DNA of 64,000 nucleotides from Temnothorax longispinosus (lineage: Eukaryota; Arthropoda; Insecta; Hymenoptera; Formicidae): the NCBI RefSeq assembly GCF_030848805.1, contig NC_092363.1, positions 17,950,600 through 18,014,599 on the forward strand. The letters run 5' to 3'. This document shows, in pieces, positions 24,601 through 32,699 of the stretch. The translations under genes were made by a program, and so were the position numbers. The notes beneath the pieces are model-generated. The model was given only the letters and a program-made list of their open reading frames with translations. It ran no database searches and was not told where the DNA came from. The stretch's first letter is position 1; each line of letters opens with the position of its first letter.

Positions 24601-27600
24601 ATTAAATATATAATTTTACGTGATATCTCGTTGCTCCTATTATTAGGGTAAAGAGAGGCTATATTTGGGTCAGTTGAAAAAAAAACGGATAAAAAATTTT
24701 CGAGACTGAGAGAGCTTTTCAATTTTCAGGAAAGAGAAGAGCTTTTTGACTTTAGCTTGGGCTTTTTGGCTTTATGGGGCTTTTAGTTTTGACAAATTTT
24801 ATTCGATATTTTTAACTGGCTTAAACAGACCCTCCTTACCTTACTTGAAAAGTTATATCTTATATCTTAAAAATTATGGCAATTTTAATATTTTTCTATT
24901 AGAATTTTTTACTTGATTAATCTCCAGAATAAGCTATTGAACTATTGTACAAATGTTTGTGAAGCACGTGTGCGGTGTGACAAAATTATATTTATTAAAA
25001 ATTTCGGGAGTACGTTAGAAGAATTCGGAGGATTAAAGGGAAAAAAAGAGAGAAGAAAATATTTCGTGCGAAAAAGACGGGCAAACGGATTTAGTGGACC
25101 CCAGGCGGCGCGGTTTTACGCATTTTACGAGAGGATTAAACGCGGAACTCGATTAAGCGAGACTGCGTCGCGTCGATTGTTCGCCGGCCGGCCGGCCGGA
25201 GTATATCCCGCTTAAAAATCACACATTCCGCTCCCCTGCTAGCCCCTAGAAAATCACTCGGTGCTCTATACTTTGCAGGTAAGTTCCGGCGGGAGTTCCG
25301 CCGTAATTGTCGGGAATGCCGCACGCCGAGCATGGACCGGGCGACGATACGTCGCGGTCGGCACGCGGTGCCGAGCAGCGAAGATTATACGAGGGGATGC
25401 CGCACGAGCATGCGAAATCGGCTGTTTTGACGGCGCGCGACGATACGCGGCGGGGTACCGTGGAAAGTGACGAAAATGCATCTCGACCACGCGGCGCGGG
25501 CGGCGCCTATGCCTGACGTGCGAGCGAGCGTCGTGGCCGCCGAGACGGCGTTTAACGGCGGGACGGACTCGGATATCGGCGGCGCTCGTGCTTAGACCGA
25601 TCGCGCTTTAGGGGCGAGGCGACAAAGGGTGAGGCCACAAAGGGTGAGCCGTAAAGCACGTACGATACTGTATGACCACCACCCTCCCCTCCCCCCCCCC
25701 GACCCCCGATCCATTGCAGTGAACATGTGACACGGAGCCGCGCTATTGAAATCTTGAAATCTCGCTGCTAAAGCTTAACGAGACTGTCAAAAAGATAACA
25801 AGGAAACTTGAATCGCTCGAGAACGTCGGTGACATCGAAATAATGACGTTATTTCGGGTTTAGCTATATACTTATTCATTATTTATTGCATTATATTAAA
25901 TGGAACAAGCACGAGACACTATATATTTCACAAAATCCTCTTTTCAGAAGGTAATAGAAAAGTAGATTTATTTCTTTGTACTGAGATTGCTTGTTATAAA
26001 GCTGCGTTCCGATATTTACTGGCCAGTACTAAAAATCTATAGTGTATGCGACGTAAACTATAGGTTTTCAGTACTGGCAGTGAATATCGGAATGCAGCCT
26101 GTATCGAACGTATAATTTTTCGCCAAGGGCGATTAAGAAATATCCACTTGCAGTAGCGAAAGCGCAGAAAGTAACGAAAATAACGCAAGTAGATTGTCGA
26201 ACGTTGACTTACCCGAGGATGATCGGGTGCGCTCGGATGAAACGATAACAGGGCGAAGAGAATTCCAATCGAGATTTCTCCGGGCCCTCAGATATATCGG
26301 ATCGCCGATACTGAAAGTCACAATATTAACGTGTCACGTTTAGCGATTGTATAATTACTATAATTTATCAGACAATAAGCCGTATATATAATTTGTCAGT
26401 CGCAATTATATAAAGACGAACGACTGAGCACTGGTGCCGTTAGGTATAAATTTTTGGAGGGGACTTTGGAAACTGAACAAAAAACTAAATAAATAAATAC
26501 ATAGAGAAAGAATAAAAAGAAGCACAGAGTTTAAAGTTTTCAAGTTACACATGTAAATATTATTTTAATTTATTTGAAATTATCACATTTGTGTGCATAT
26601 TGGGGGAACGCGTCCTCCCCGCCTCGTCTCCCCCGCTAACGGCGCCAACGGTCTGCATTTTCCGCGATCTCAGAGATCCGAACGAACGAGCGCGAACGAA
26701 CGCGATTTTATAACCGCGGCGACGCAAAAGTAGCAAGCTCGTCGAAGCAGGTCGTTCATTCACGTTTGTGCGTGCTCGTTCGCATCTAGTTCAACACGAA
26801 ATCGAGTGTGTACAACGACACTCGTCCGCCATTTAGAAAGAGGAGAGATTCGCAAAAGCGAAACAAGTCCGGAAATCCGCGGCTGAGGCGAGCGGAGCCG
26901 CCATTTTGCGCATACGCGTATAGTTTCGAAGTCGAGTCGCATTTTTTTTTTATGGAAAATCAGCGAGTCGTTGCAAGAAGATAAAATCGATAAGACGACG
27001 ATACCTGACGCTAATCGTGCTCCGGCGATAAGATACAAATGTACTCGGGGTGCGACTCCGATCGCTTCCATCTTCCTCCCCGCTGACCGGCGTTACCGGA
27101 GCGCGGAGAAGCGTCCCGATAGCCCGAAATCGCGACATACGCGTATTACGACGATTCACGCGCGCGGGACTTCGAAAGGCGATTATTCTCGACGCGCGAG
27201 ACGATCGCTCTCGCGTGACAAAAGTAGCGCGAGCTAAGAAGTAGCCGAACGTTTGGAACGCGATTCCTTCCGCGAAGAGCGATTATCGCGACGCCAGCCG
27301 AAAACTGGCGGAGATTTGAAATCTTCGGGCCGCCGTAGCGACGAGCCAATCGCGACGGCCGGACGCGATGTGACGTAAGCGAGTCCCGGCGGATATCGAG
27401 AGTCTCTCTGTCTCTCCGTGACGAGCCAATCAGGCGGCGCGGATATTTCCGCTTTCGGCGGTCGTTGCGTTTGCTGCACCCGGGGGGCGGGGGGGGGGGG
27501 CCCTGTTACGTATCTTTTCACGAGGTGAAAATGCGAAAACTGAACAGATTTACTAGATTTCGACCAATGAAATAGTAGATACTCTAGTGAATTCTCTCAT

Positions 27601-29668
27601 TTTTCGCATTTTCACGACCTCGTGAAAAGATACGTAATCTAGGTCCCCTCTGACGCGAATCAAAAGTGCACAGTGGCGCACATTAAGCTCGTATCAGATC
27701 GAGCGGCGATTAAGGTCGAGCCAGACAAAAATTGATTGGTCCGTATATTACATGTGCATAACGAAATGGACCAATCCATTTCCTTATGCAAATGCTTATG
27801 CACCTATATGCAAGTTCGTCTGGATAGGCCTTAAGGGCTCTCTCACACGTAGACTTCGAGCTACCTGATTGGCTGAATTCCAGCTGATTCGCTCCGGTTC
27901 GCTATAATATGATTAAATTAAAGAATGATCGTAACGGAATGAATAAATTTAAAATTAGCCAATTAGCGATAAAATTTCGATCAGAATCCGTTCCGGAAAG
28001 CTCCATAAAGGTTTAGGCCCAGTTTTACAAGTGTCGGTTAACTTTTAACCTTAAATTAAAGGGGGACGTTAGAAGGAGACGAAGATGTGAATTAATCTAA
28101 GATTAAAAGTTAACCGACACTTGTGAAACTGGGCCTAGAAATCTATTCTGCAAACGCCATTACGTCATTATGTACTTTGCGCAAATATAATATATATGTA
28201 ACAAAACACACAACACACACACACACGCACACGCACGCACGCACACACACAAGAACGTAATCGGAGAAGACAAAATAATGACATACCTGGCAATAATCGC
28301 GTGTCTGCCTTGATGCACCTCGATGCACCTTCGCACCTCGGAGAAAAAATAACCTCGGCCGGCTTCATCTCCCTCTCGTCTGCCGTCACCTGCCGTTTCG
28401 GCTAGTATATATCAAGTGTCACCGACACCGACACCGAGATCGTGATATCCGCGCGCGACAACGTGTACACGATGTTCATTATCACGACCGATCCGTGCGC
28501 GATACCGCCAACGAACGGTTCCCGATGCACGAAATTCACTCTCAGGTAGCGAAGAACGGTCGGAGCTATTCAAACGCGGCTTCGCGCTTGATCGTGCACC
28601 GACTTCGAGAATCGCAATATCGCACTCTCGATACCCAGATCCATCAGAGCGATCGAAGCGGACCAATCGCGACGGTCGATTAGCGCGGAAACGAAATTCG
28701 AAATATCTTGACGATACCTGGAAAACGTTTTTGAAATGAGATCAGTCGCGATAATTCCTTTGTTTTTTTTTATGTAATCTTCGACATGAGAATGATGGAT
28801 TGAAACACTAAAATGCGCGGCGGAAACAATTCGTTGACATTTAAGTAATTCGCGTGCTTTCGAACGTTCGAAACATCTCAAGTCCGATACGTAAAATTAA
28901 ATATGCCTAATCTTCGAAGTTAGCAAAAATTCTCAAATATTATATTTCGCTTATATTAGATATATAAAAATTATGGTATTCCTTTCCGTCCCAGTATCGT
29001 TATTATTATTCCTTTCGTTTTTAAATTCTTCTGTAACATAATTTAATAATTTATTTTTTGTTTAAGTAAAACTAAAATCCTAAACAGCGTAAAAGATATT
29101 GCAGATATACTAAAATGTGCAGCGTCGAGTTTCTCTATCGCATAAACCTTTTATATCTCACGCTTCTCCATTAACTACAGTAATATCCTCCAGGCACTAA
29201 AGTGATCCTGTAGCGTCTAAGTTTAACGTACGAAGCGAAAGCTTTCTTAAAACGTTCTTAAAGTAAAAGCTTCCTTAAAATTTTCTTAAAGCAAAAGCTC
29301 ACAAAATTGCCCTTTTCACACAATTTATGTATTTTTCCTCTACACATCGCACCTTTCTATTACGTCATCACAAAGGATATTCCGACGGAAACAAACTTAA
29401 ATGATGAAGACTACACGATGCGGGTACATTTGTTGCAGGGAAGTTTCGCAAGGAGTTCAGGCGTACCTTCCGGTGCTCCCACAGCGACGGAACCTGCGCT
29501 CACAAACGCGGATACGTCGCGGGTATCGCGGACCCGCTTAAACACAAATCTCGAAATTACACGAGATCAATTCGCACGACGTCCAACAGTAATAACGTTC
29601 AGCGGAGCACCGAGATCATACCTCTCAGTGCCATAATCAGTGTACCGCAAAACGTGAAGCAAGAATGA
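15464..29668 (+). CDS. Allatotropin/orexin-receptor-like neuropeptide GPCR (5'-truncated gene, last five exons)
   Basis: Class A peptide receptor, probably Gq-coupled, in the plasma membrane. Coding exons are 15464-15611, 16175-16393, 17590-17749, 19048-19160 and 29439-29668. They join without a frame break into 289 residues plus a stop (TGA 29666-29668). Visible landmarks are TM3 with a DRW variant of DRY followed by YAICFPLRFKST; the extracellular-loop-2 cysteine in FTQC; TM5 FLYTMPLLFMSVAY; the basic SRRKAAKML segment before TM6 with CFFPVH; TM7 NPVIYNF; and then MSGKFRKEFRR with a cysteine that could be palmitoylated. The LRSRRKAAKML segment and the VLW-RS-DIPGH stretch are typical of allatotropin and orexin-type receptors. 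The N-terminus, TM1 and TM2 are not found in the window. A trissin or other orexin-like receptor is the main alternative. An AATAAA lies at 29977. Confidence 0.8.
16175..16393 (+). CDS. Receptor exon: extracellular loop 2 and TM5
   Basis: Acceptor GACCAG and donor GTAAGG. It encodes DIPELLVLHTVPS, then FTQCVWSW and the TM5 helix LIFLYTMPLLFMSVAYW. It ends in phase 1 after PGHN. Confidence 0.85.
17590..17749 (+). CDS. Receptor exon: intracellular loop 3 and TM6
   Basis: Acceptor TTTACAG and donor GTATGT. It encodes a Ser/Gly/Pro-containing loop, QLRSRRKAAKM, and TM6 VAVVITFAICFFPVHLLSIL. It ends in phase 2. Confidence 0.85.
19048..19160 (+). CDS. Receptor exon: extracellular loop 3 and TM7
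   Basis: Acceptor GTTTTAG and donor GTAAGG. It encodes a short loop with Cys, then ISLIAHWLCYFNSAVNPVIY (TM7 with the NPxxY motif) and NFMSG, ending in phase 1. Confidence 0.85.
19212..19339. repeat. Hairpin MITE, about 128 bp
   Basis: The arms are GTTTTCACCAACGTCGTTTAAC and its inverse GTTAAACGACGTTGGTGAAAAC, followed inward by TTAGTTTAACTCA / TGAGTTAAACTAA. The loop is about 35 bases. The fold starts 50 bases after the receptor TM7 exon. Confidence 0.8.
21391..21509. repeat. Hairpin MITE, about 119 bp
   Basis: The arms are GCTACGGTCAACGTGACGC and its inverse GCGTCACGTTGACCGTAGC, an exact match, continuing through TACAAATGCTT / AAGCATTTGTA. The inner part also pairs (CTCTTCTCTTTTCTTTC with GAAAGAAAGAGAAG). 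Confidence 0.8.
22632..22677 (-). ncRNA. Candidate minus-strand exon (46 nt) inside the receptor intron
   Basis: Read on the minus strand, the segment is preceded by a T-rich tract ending TTTTACAG and followed by GTGAGT, both strong splice signals. Only one of the three frames is open through it. It would follow the candidate exon at 22867-22960. Coding potential is not supported, because the best frame of that exon hits TAA at the start of this one. It may be an untranslated exon or chance. Confidence 0.25.
22867..22960 (-). ncRNA. Candidate minus-strand exon (94 nt) inside the receptor intron
   Basis: Minus strand: ACTGCAG acceptor and GTGAGT donor. It contains seven AGG triplets and ends with GCAACCATGGG, so an ATG in a good context lies 5 bases from its end. 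Joined to 22632-22677, that ATG would be followed by one Gly codon and TAA. It is therefore more likely an untranslated or non-coding exon than a start exon. Confidence 0.25.
25683..25700. repeat. C-rich homopolymer tract
   Basis: A run of cytosines broken by single T residues, followed directly by GACCCCCGATCC, inside a CpG-rich part of the receptor intron. Confidence 0.7.
26001..26098. mobile_element. Hairpin MITE, about 98 bp
   Basis: The left arm is GCTGCGTTCCGATATTTACTG and the right arm its inverse with two differences (CAGTGAATATCGGAATGCAGC). The pairing continues through CCAGTACTaAAAAtCTATAG / CTATAGGTTTTCAGTACTGG. The loop is only about 15 bases. Confidence 0.85.
26213..26310 (-). 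ncRNA. Candidate minus-strand exon (98 nt) inside the receptor intron
   Basis: Minus strand: preceded by TGACTTTCAG and followed by GTAAGT, a consensus donor. Two of three frames are open, but neither gives a recognisable protein or a continuous frame with an ATG in neighbouring candidate exons. Confidence 0.25.
27505..27638. repeat. Hairpin MITE, about 134 bp, next to a G tract
   Basis: The arms are TTACGTATCTTTTCACGAGG and the inverse CCTCGTGAAAAGATACGTAA, continuing through TGAAAATGCGAAAA / TTTTCGCATTTTCA. It lies directly after a run of more than ten G residues. Confidence 0.85.
27711..27835. repeat. Imperfect hairpin with CCAGAC / GTCTGG ends
   Basis: The outer pair CCAGACAAA / CGTCTGG, the inner pair GATTGGTCC / GGACCAATC and several TATGCA/TGCATA words suggest an old inverted-repeat element. 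The arms are much less complete than in the neighbouring hairpins. Confidence 0.4.
28014..28137. mobile_element. Hairpin MITE with TAGGCCCAGTTTTACAAG termini
   Basis: The left arm is TAGGCCCAGTTTTACAAGTG and the right arm its inverse with one change; both continue TCGGTTAACTTTTAA / TTAAAAGTTAACCGA. The interior GGGGGACGTTAG resembles the ACGGGGACTGTTA centre of the element at 19212-19339, so the two may be related. Confidence 0.85.
28207..28251. repeat. (AC)n / (GCAC)n microsatellite
   Basis: An alternating AC run interrupted by GCAC units, about 45 bases. On the opposite strand it produces a spurious Val/Cys-rich frame. Confidence 0.9.
28287..28380 (-). ncRNA. Candidate minus-strand first exon with TATA box upstream
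   Basis: Minus strand: a consensus donor TTGCCAG/GTATGT at 28287/28286, with TATATA about 25-30 bases above the proposed 5' end (plus coordinates 28406-28411). The 5' end at about 28380 is a guess from the TATA position. Alternatively it is part of a longer exon beginning after the acceptor-like GTTTTCCAG at 28718-28726. An ATG frame within it (KPAEVIFSPRCEG) stops early in the next candidate exon, so coding is unlikely. Confidence 0.22.
29439..29668 (+). CDS. Receptor last exon: cytoplasmic tail
   Basis: Acceptor TTGTTGCAG. It completes Gly and reads KFRKEFRRTFRCSHS, the helix-8 continuation expected after NPVIYNFMSG, and then a Ser/Thr/Arg-rich tail to TGA. The exact phase match and the helix-8 sequence link it to the exon 10.3 kb upstream. 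A different frame in the same stretch (29307-29636) is a shadow. Confidence 0.85.
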
Positions 29669-31893
29669 GCCTCTCGTTTCTCGTACCCTAAAACTACGTC
29701 AAATGTTCTTTTCCAGGTTCTTTAAACCAATTTAAAAGCCACAACTTTTCTTCACAAAAATGCCGAGACATCTACAATAGTTTTTTGATAATTAGCAACT
29801 GGAAAGTAACCGATTCCTGACGAGTCAAGATCCAAGAGGAAACAGGCGAAAGTCGTTGAAAATTTAAAAAATTGCGATAAATGATCTTTATCATTTTTTC
29901 AGACGAGAAAAATCATCAAGATTGATCAAAGAAAATAGTTGAAAGAACATTTGACGAGGTGCGCTTTGTATACTGCAATAAAGTATAGTTCTCGAAAGCT
30001 CAGTAATATTCGTAGATGTGATCGAGTTGAGTTGTTCCTATGTACTGTTTAAGTAAGCCTCTCGTTCAACAAACTTTCTTAAAGTTTCGTTGAATTGAAA
30101 TGAACTGAGTCACATAGTATTCAATTAATATGTAAATAGGCGATTATAATATGCATACACTGAGGTGTGCACGACGATATCGTTGAGATTTTTGCTGCTT
30201 TAAACATTTTACTTTATTATACTGTAGATATAGATGTAATAACAATGTACATCACAGATCGATAACTGAAAAATTGGAGACCTAAAGAGACGCACGTTAA
30301 AATTCAACAGAATAAACGCAAGAGTGTAAATATAAAGCGTTATATTCTACCTATTCCGGCACTTAAAAGCACTCAGTTATGCTTCGTTTTCGTGTGTTAC
30401 ACTTGCGATTATTTATTTTTCCTATAATACAATCGATATATCAATCAAAATATATCTACAAAGTTTAATAAAGTGTACGTAATCCTAACGTTTAAAGCTT
30501 AAAATTATTATATAAAGTTATTACTAGTAATATTAGTTTTTATAAACTGTACAATATGCTACAGCGAATGACGTGTTCTTCCTCTCGCTTCGTTTCCACT
30601 TAAATTTACATTTTTATTGCGCAGAAGTGCCGTTCACCGTGTATAAATCCCTTATCGAGAGTTTTTATATCTTTTTTTTTTTCAATAGAATTTTGTTTAA
30701 GGCTTTGCATAATTTTGCCGTATATTCCTAGACGTTAATAATCGTGGCGAGTTAGAAATGAAATTAATTGATCGCTTCGTCTCAATGCCGCTCTCGCTGT
30801 TTTTAATGTATTCACAAAAATAATTATCTACTTCATTGATTAAACACTCTAGTATATTCGAGTTAGATCTTAGAGGCATATCTTAATATCGCGAAAGAAA
30901 AAAAAAAGTACTTTATATTATCTTTATGACAACGGCCGGAAACGTGTAAATAAAATATAATAAAAGAGAATTCATCATAATATAGAAGAGAAAACTAAAA
31001 AGATATCCGATGAACTGTTGTTCACATTCCTGTTGTGCTTCCGCATATTTTCTGTTCTGCAAAATAAGACCGTGGTCTCTTCTCTTTTCAAACGAAGCTA
31101 GGAGACGAGAAAAAAGAGTGCAGAAATGCGTAAGGAAGGCAGACGGATAGAACAGACATCTGTTAAATTAAATATTATCCCGATTGCATGTAAAAAAAAA
31201 AAAAGATTATTTCTATACACATACAAAAAGATGCACACTTACATTATTCAATGAAATGTATTTCGTTAATATTATAACTACAAACATTCCTGCACTGTAG
31301 GTAGTTATAACATTGAAAAAAGTATATGTAATAGAATTACCGTGTCAATCCATGGCCCGCGCAGCTGCCAAGTATATTACATTAGTACACGGTAACGTTC
31401 CTCGCTAAATATTGACCAGTTATAGATAGACTTCGTATATGAAAAAATCATCGTTACCTAATATTCCAGGCAATAATAACTTCAGCGCGTTAAGAGGCTG
31501 CTATTTTAGATATTACAAATACGGATTATAGTTCCCATATGTTAATACGCCTTTTTTACATGCTTTAAACTTATATTTAATAGCATTATTCGCGTATCGA
31601 TTTTTTGAAAAACTTTTTTACCCCGAAGCAATTATCAGTAAGGCTTTCAAAAGCTTCATATCCGTCACTGCAGTCATATATAATATATAATATAATATGT
31701 TGCATTATTATTGCGTAAAAAAAATTATTACAAATAAAAAAAAATTTCATTGAATTTTTTCACATGTAATTTGATTTACACACACATGCATTGTATCGTT
31801 TTGTTCTCTTATTTTACGAGATACCTTTGTAAGTCCAATTTCAACCAAATTCATATGAGTAAAAGTCTAATTCATTTTGTTACACAAAATAAA
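29669..31893. other. Receptor 3' flank and intergenic DNA
   Basis: It follows the receptor stop. AATAAA signals at 29977, 30311 and about 30466 could end the receptor transcript. No gene was seen. Confidence 0.5.
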
Positions 31894-32253
31894 TTAACCC
31901 TTAAATGCCACACCTCTCAAGAATCTCGTAAATGACATGAGGGGTCTAAAAGACCCCAGCATGAAAAATGTCTTCTTACTCATTGATTTTTTTATCTTTA
32001 GTTATAAAAATTTTTTTCAATGTTGTTCAAGGCTTAGAAAAGAGAATAAAATGCTTATATTGTTAAAATTTCAATTTGAACATAGTATAAAAAATTAAGA
32101 AAACTGAGTACTGCTAAGTGTACAAACGGGTAGGTCAATCACTCAACTATCATCAATGGGAGCATGAGCTCCATTTTTGGCAAGAACATTTGAAAATATA
32201 TCATTTTAAAGGGTCTGGGGTCCGCTGGACCCCAGGGGGCATTTAAGGGTTAA
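31894..32253. mobile_element. piggyBac-like MITE with TTAA target duplication
   Basis: The element is bounded by TTAA on both sides. The terminal inverted repeats are CCCTTAAATGCC and GGCATTTAAGGG. Just inside are GGGGTCTAAAAGACCCC on the left and GGGGTCCGCTGGACCCC on the right, both palindromic. TTAA targets with CCC...GGG ends plus a sub-terminal GGGGTC palindrome are typical of piggyBac-type elements. The interior of about 300 bases is AT-rich and non-coding. Confidence 0.8.
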
Positions 32254-32699
32254 ATAAATCATGAATTCTATAAAATAAGTCATGATTTTTCGTTTTTAAA
32301 CCGTTAAATGGCTATAGTGGCGGATCAATGGCCTTAAAGCTACATGTCGCGGTTTACACGTCAGATAGCTAGTTTACTGCAACTGCATTCGAGAAATGAT
32401 AATTTTATTATCTCTCGATCTGTTATAAAATATAGTGCATTCAAAGCACTTCTCCGAATACGAATTGATTAATAGTTATTCTGCATCCCTGATTCTACAG
32501 CGAAAGATTGCATGGGCAATTGCATTACAGAATAAATATACGATTATGGGTATGCGAATAAACTAGAAACGTTTTCGAAGCAACGTTTCGCCCACGCGCG
32601 TCGTGTATAATTCCGCGAAGCGACACTTCAACGCGCGGCAAATCGCGGGGAAAAACGTTCGTATGAATACGAAGCGTAAATGTTAACAATCACGCTTAT
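32254..32699. other. Barentsz 3' flank
   Basis: It lies downstream of the barentsz stop on the minus strand. A minus-strand AATAAA (plus TTTATT at 32404-32409) about 290 bases beyond the stop is a candidate polyadenylation signal. Otherwise nothing is recognised. Confidence 0.45.

Larger units (their letters stand above)
19161..29438 (+). other. 10.3-kb last intron of the receptor gene
   Basis: It begins GTAAGG and ends TTGCAG. It is mostly AT-rich and carries hairpin MITEs (19212-19339, 21391-21509, 26001-26098, 27505-27638, 28014-28137), an AC microsatellite (28207-28251), C and G homopolymers (about 25683-25700 and 27487-27500) and three CpG-rich patches (22.86-23.78k, 25.08-25.6k, 26.6-27.5k and on to 28.7k). 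The CpG-rich patches contain many overlapping frames on both strands without motifs. Minus-strand exon-like segments are listed separately. Confidence 0.6.

Noticed and set aside
24913..25215. 100-codon plus-strand frame next to a perfect CAG/GTAAGT at 25278
   Set aside because: Stops before the donor, so it cannot be the coding part of an exon ending there; no motif.
28143..28389. Two minus-strand frames rich in Val/Cys/Arg
   Set aside because: Most of their length is translation of the AC microsatellite.
29307..29636. 109-codon frame starting upstream of the receptor tail exon
   Set aside because: Different frame from the receptor; crosses the acceptor; no motif.
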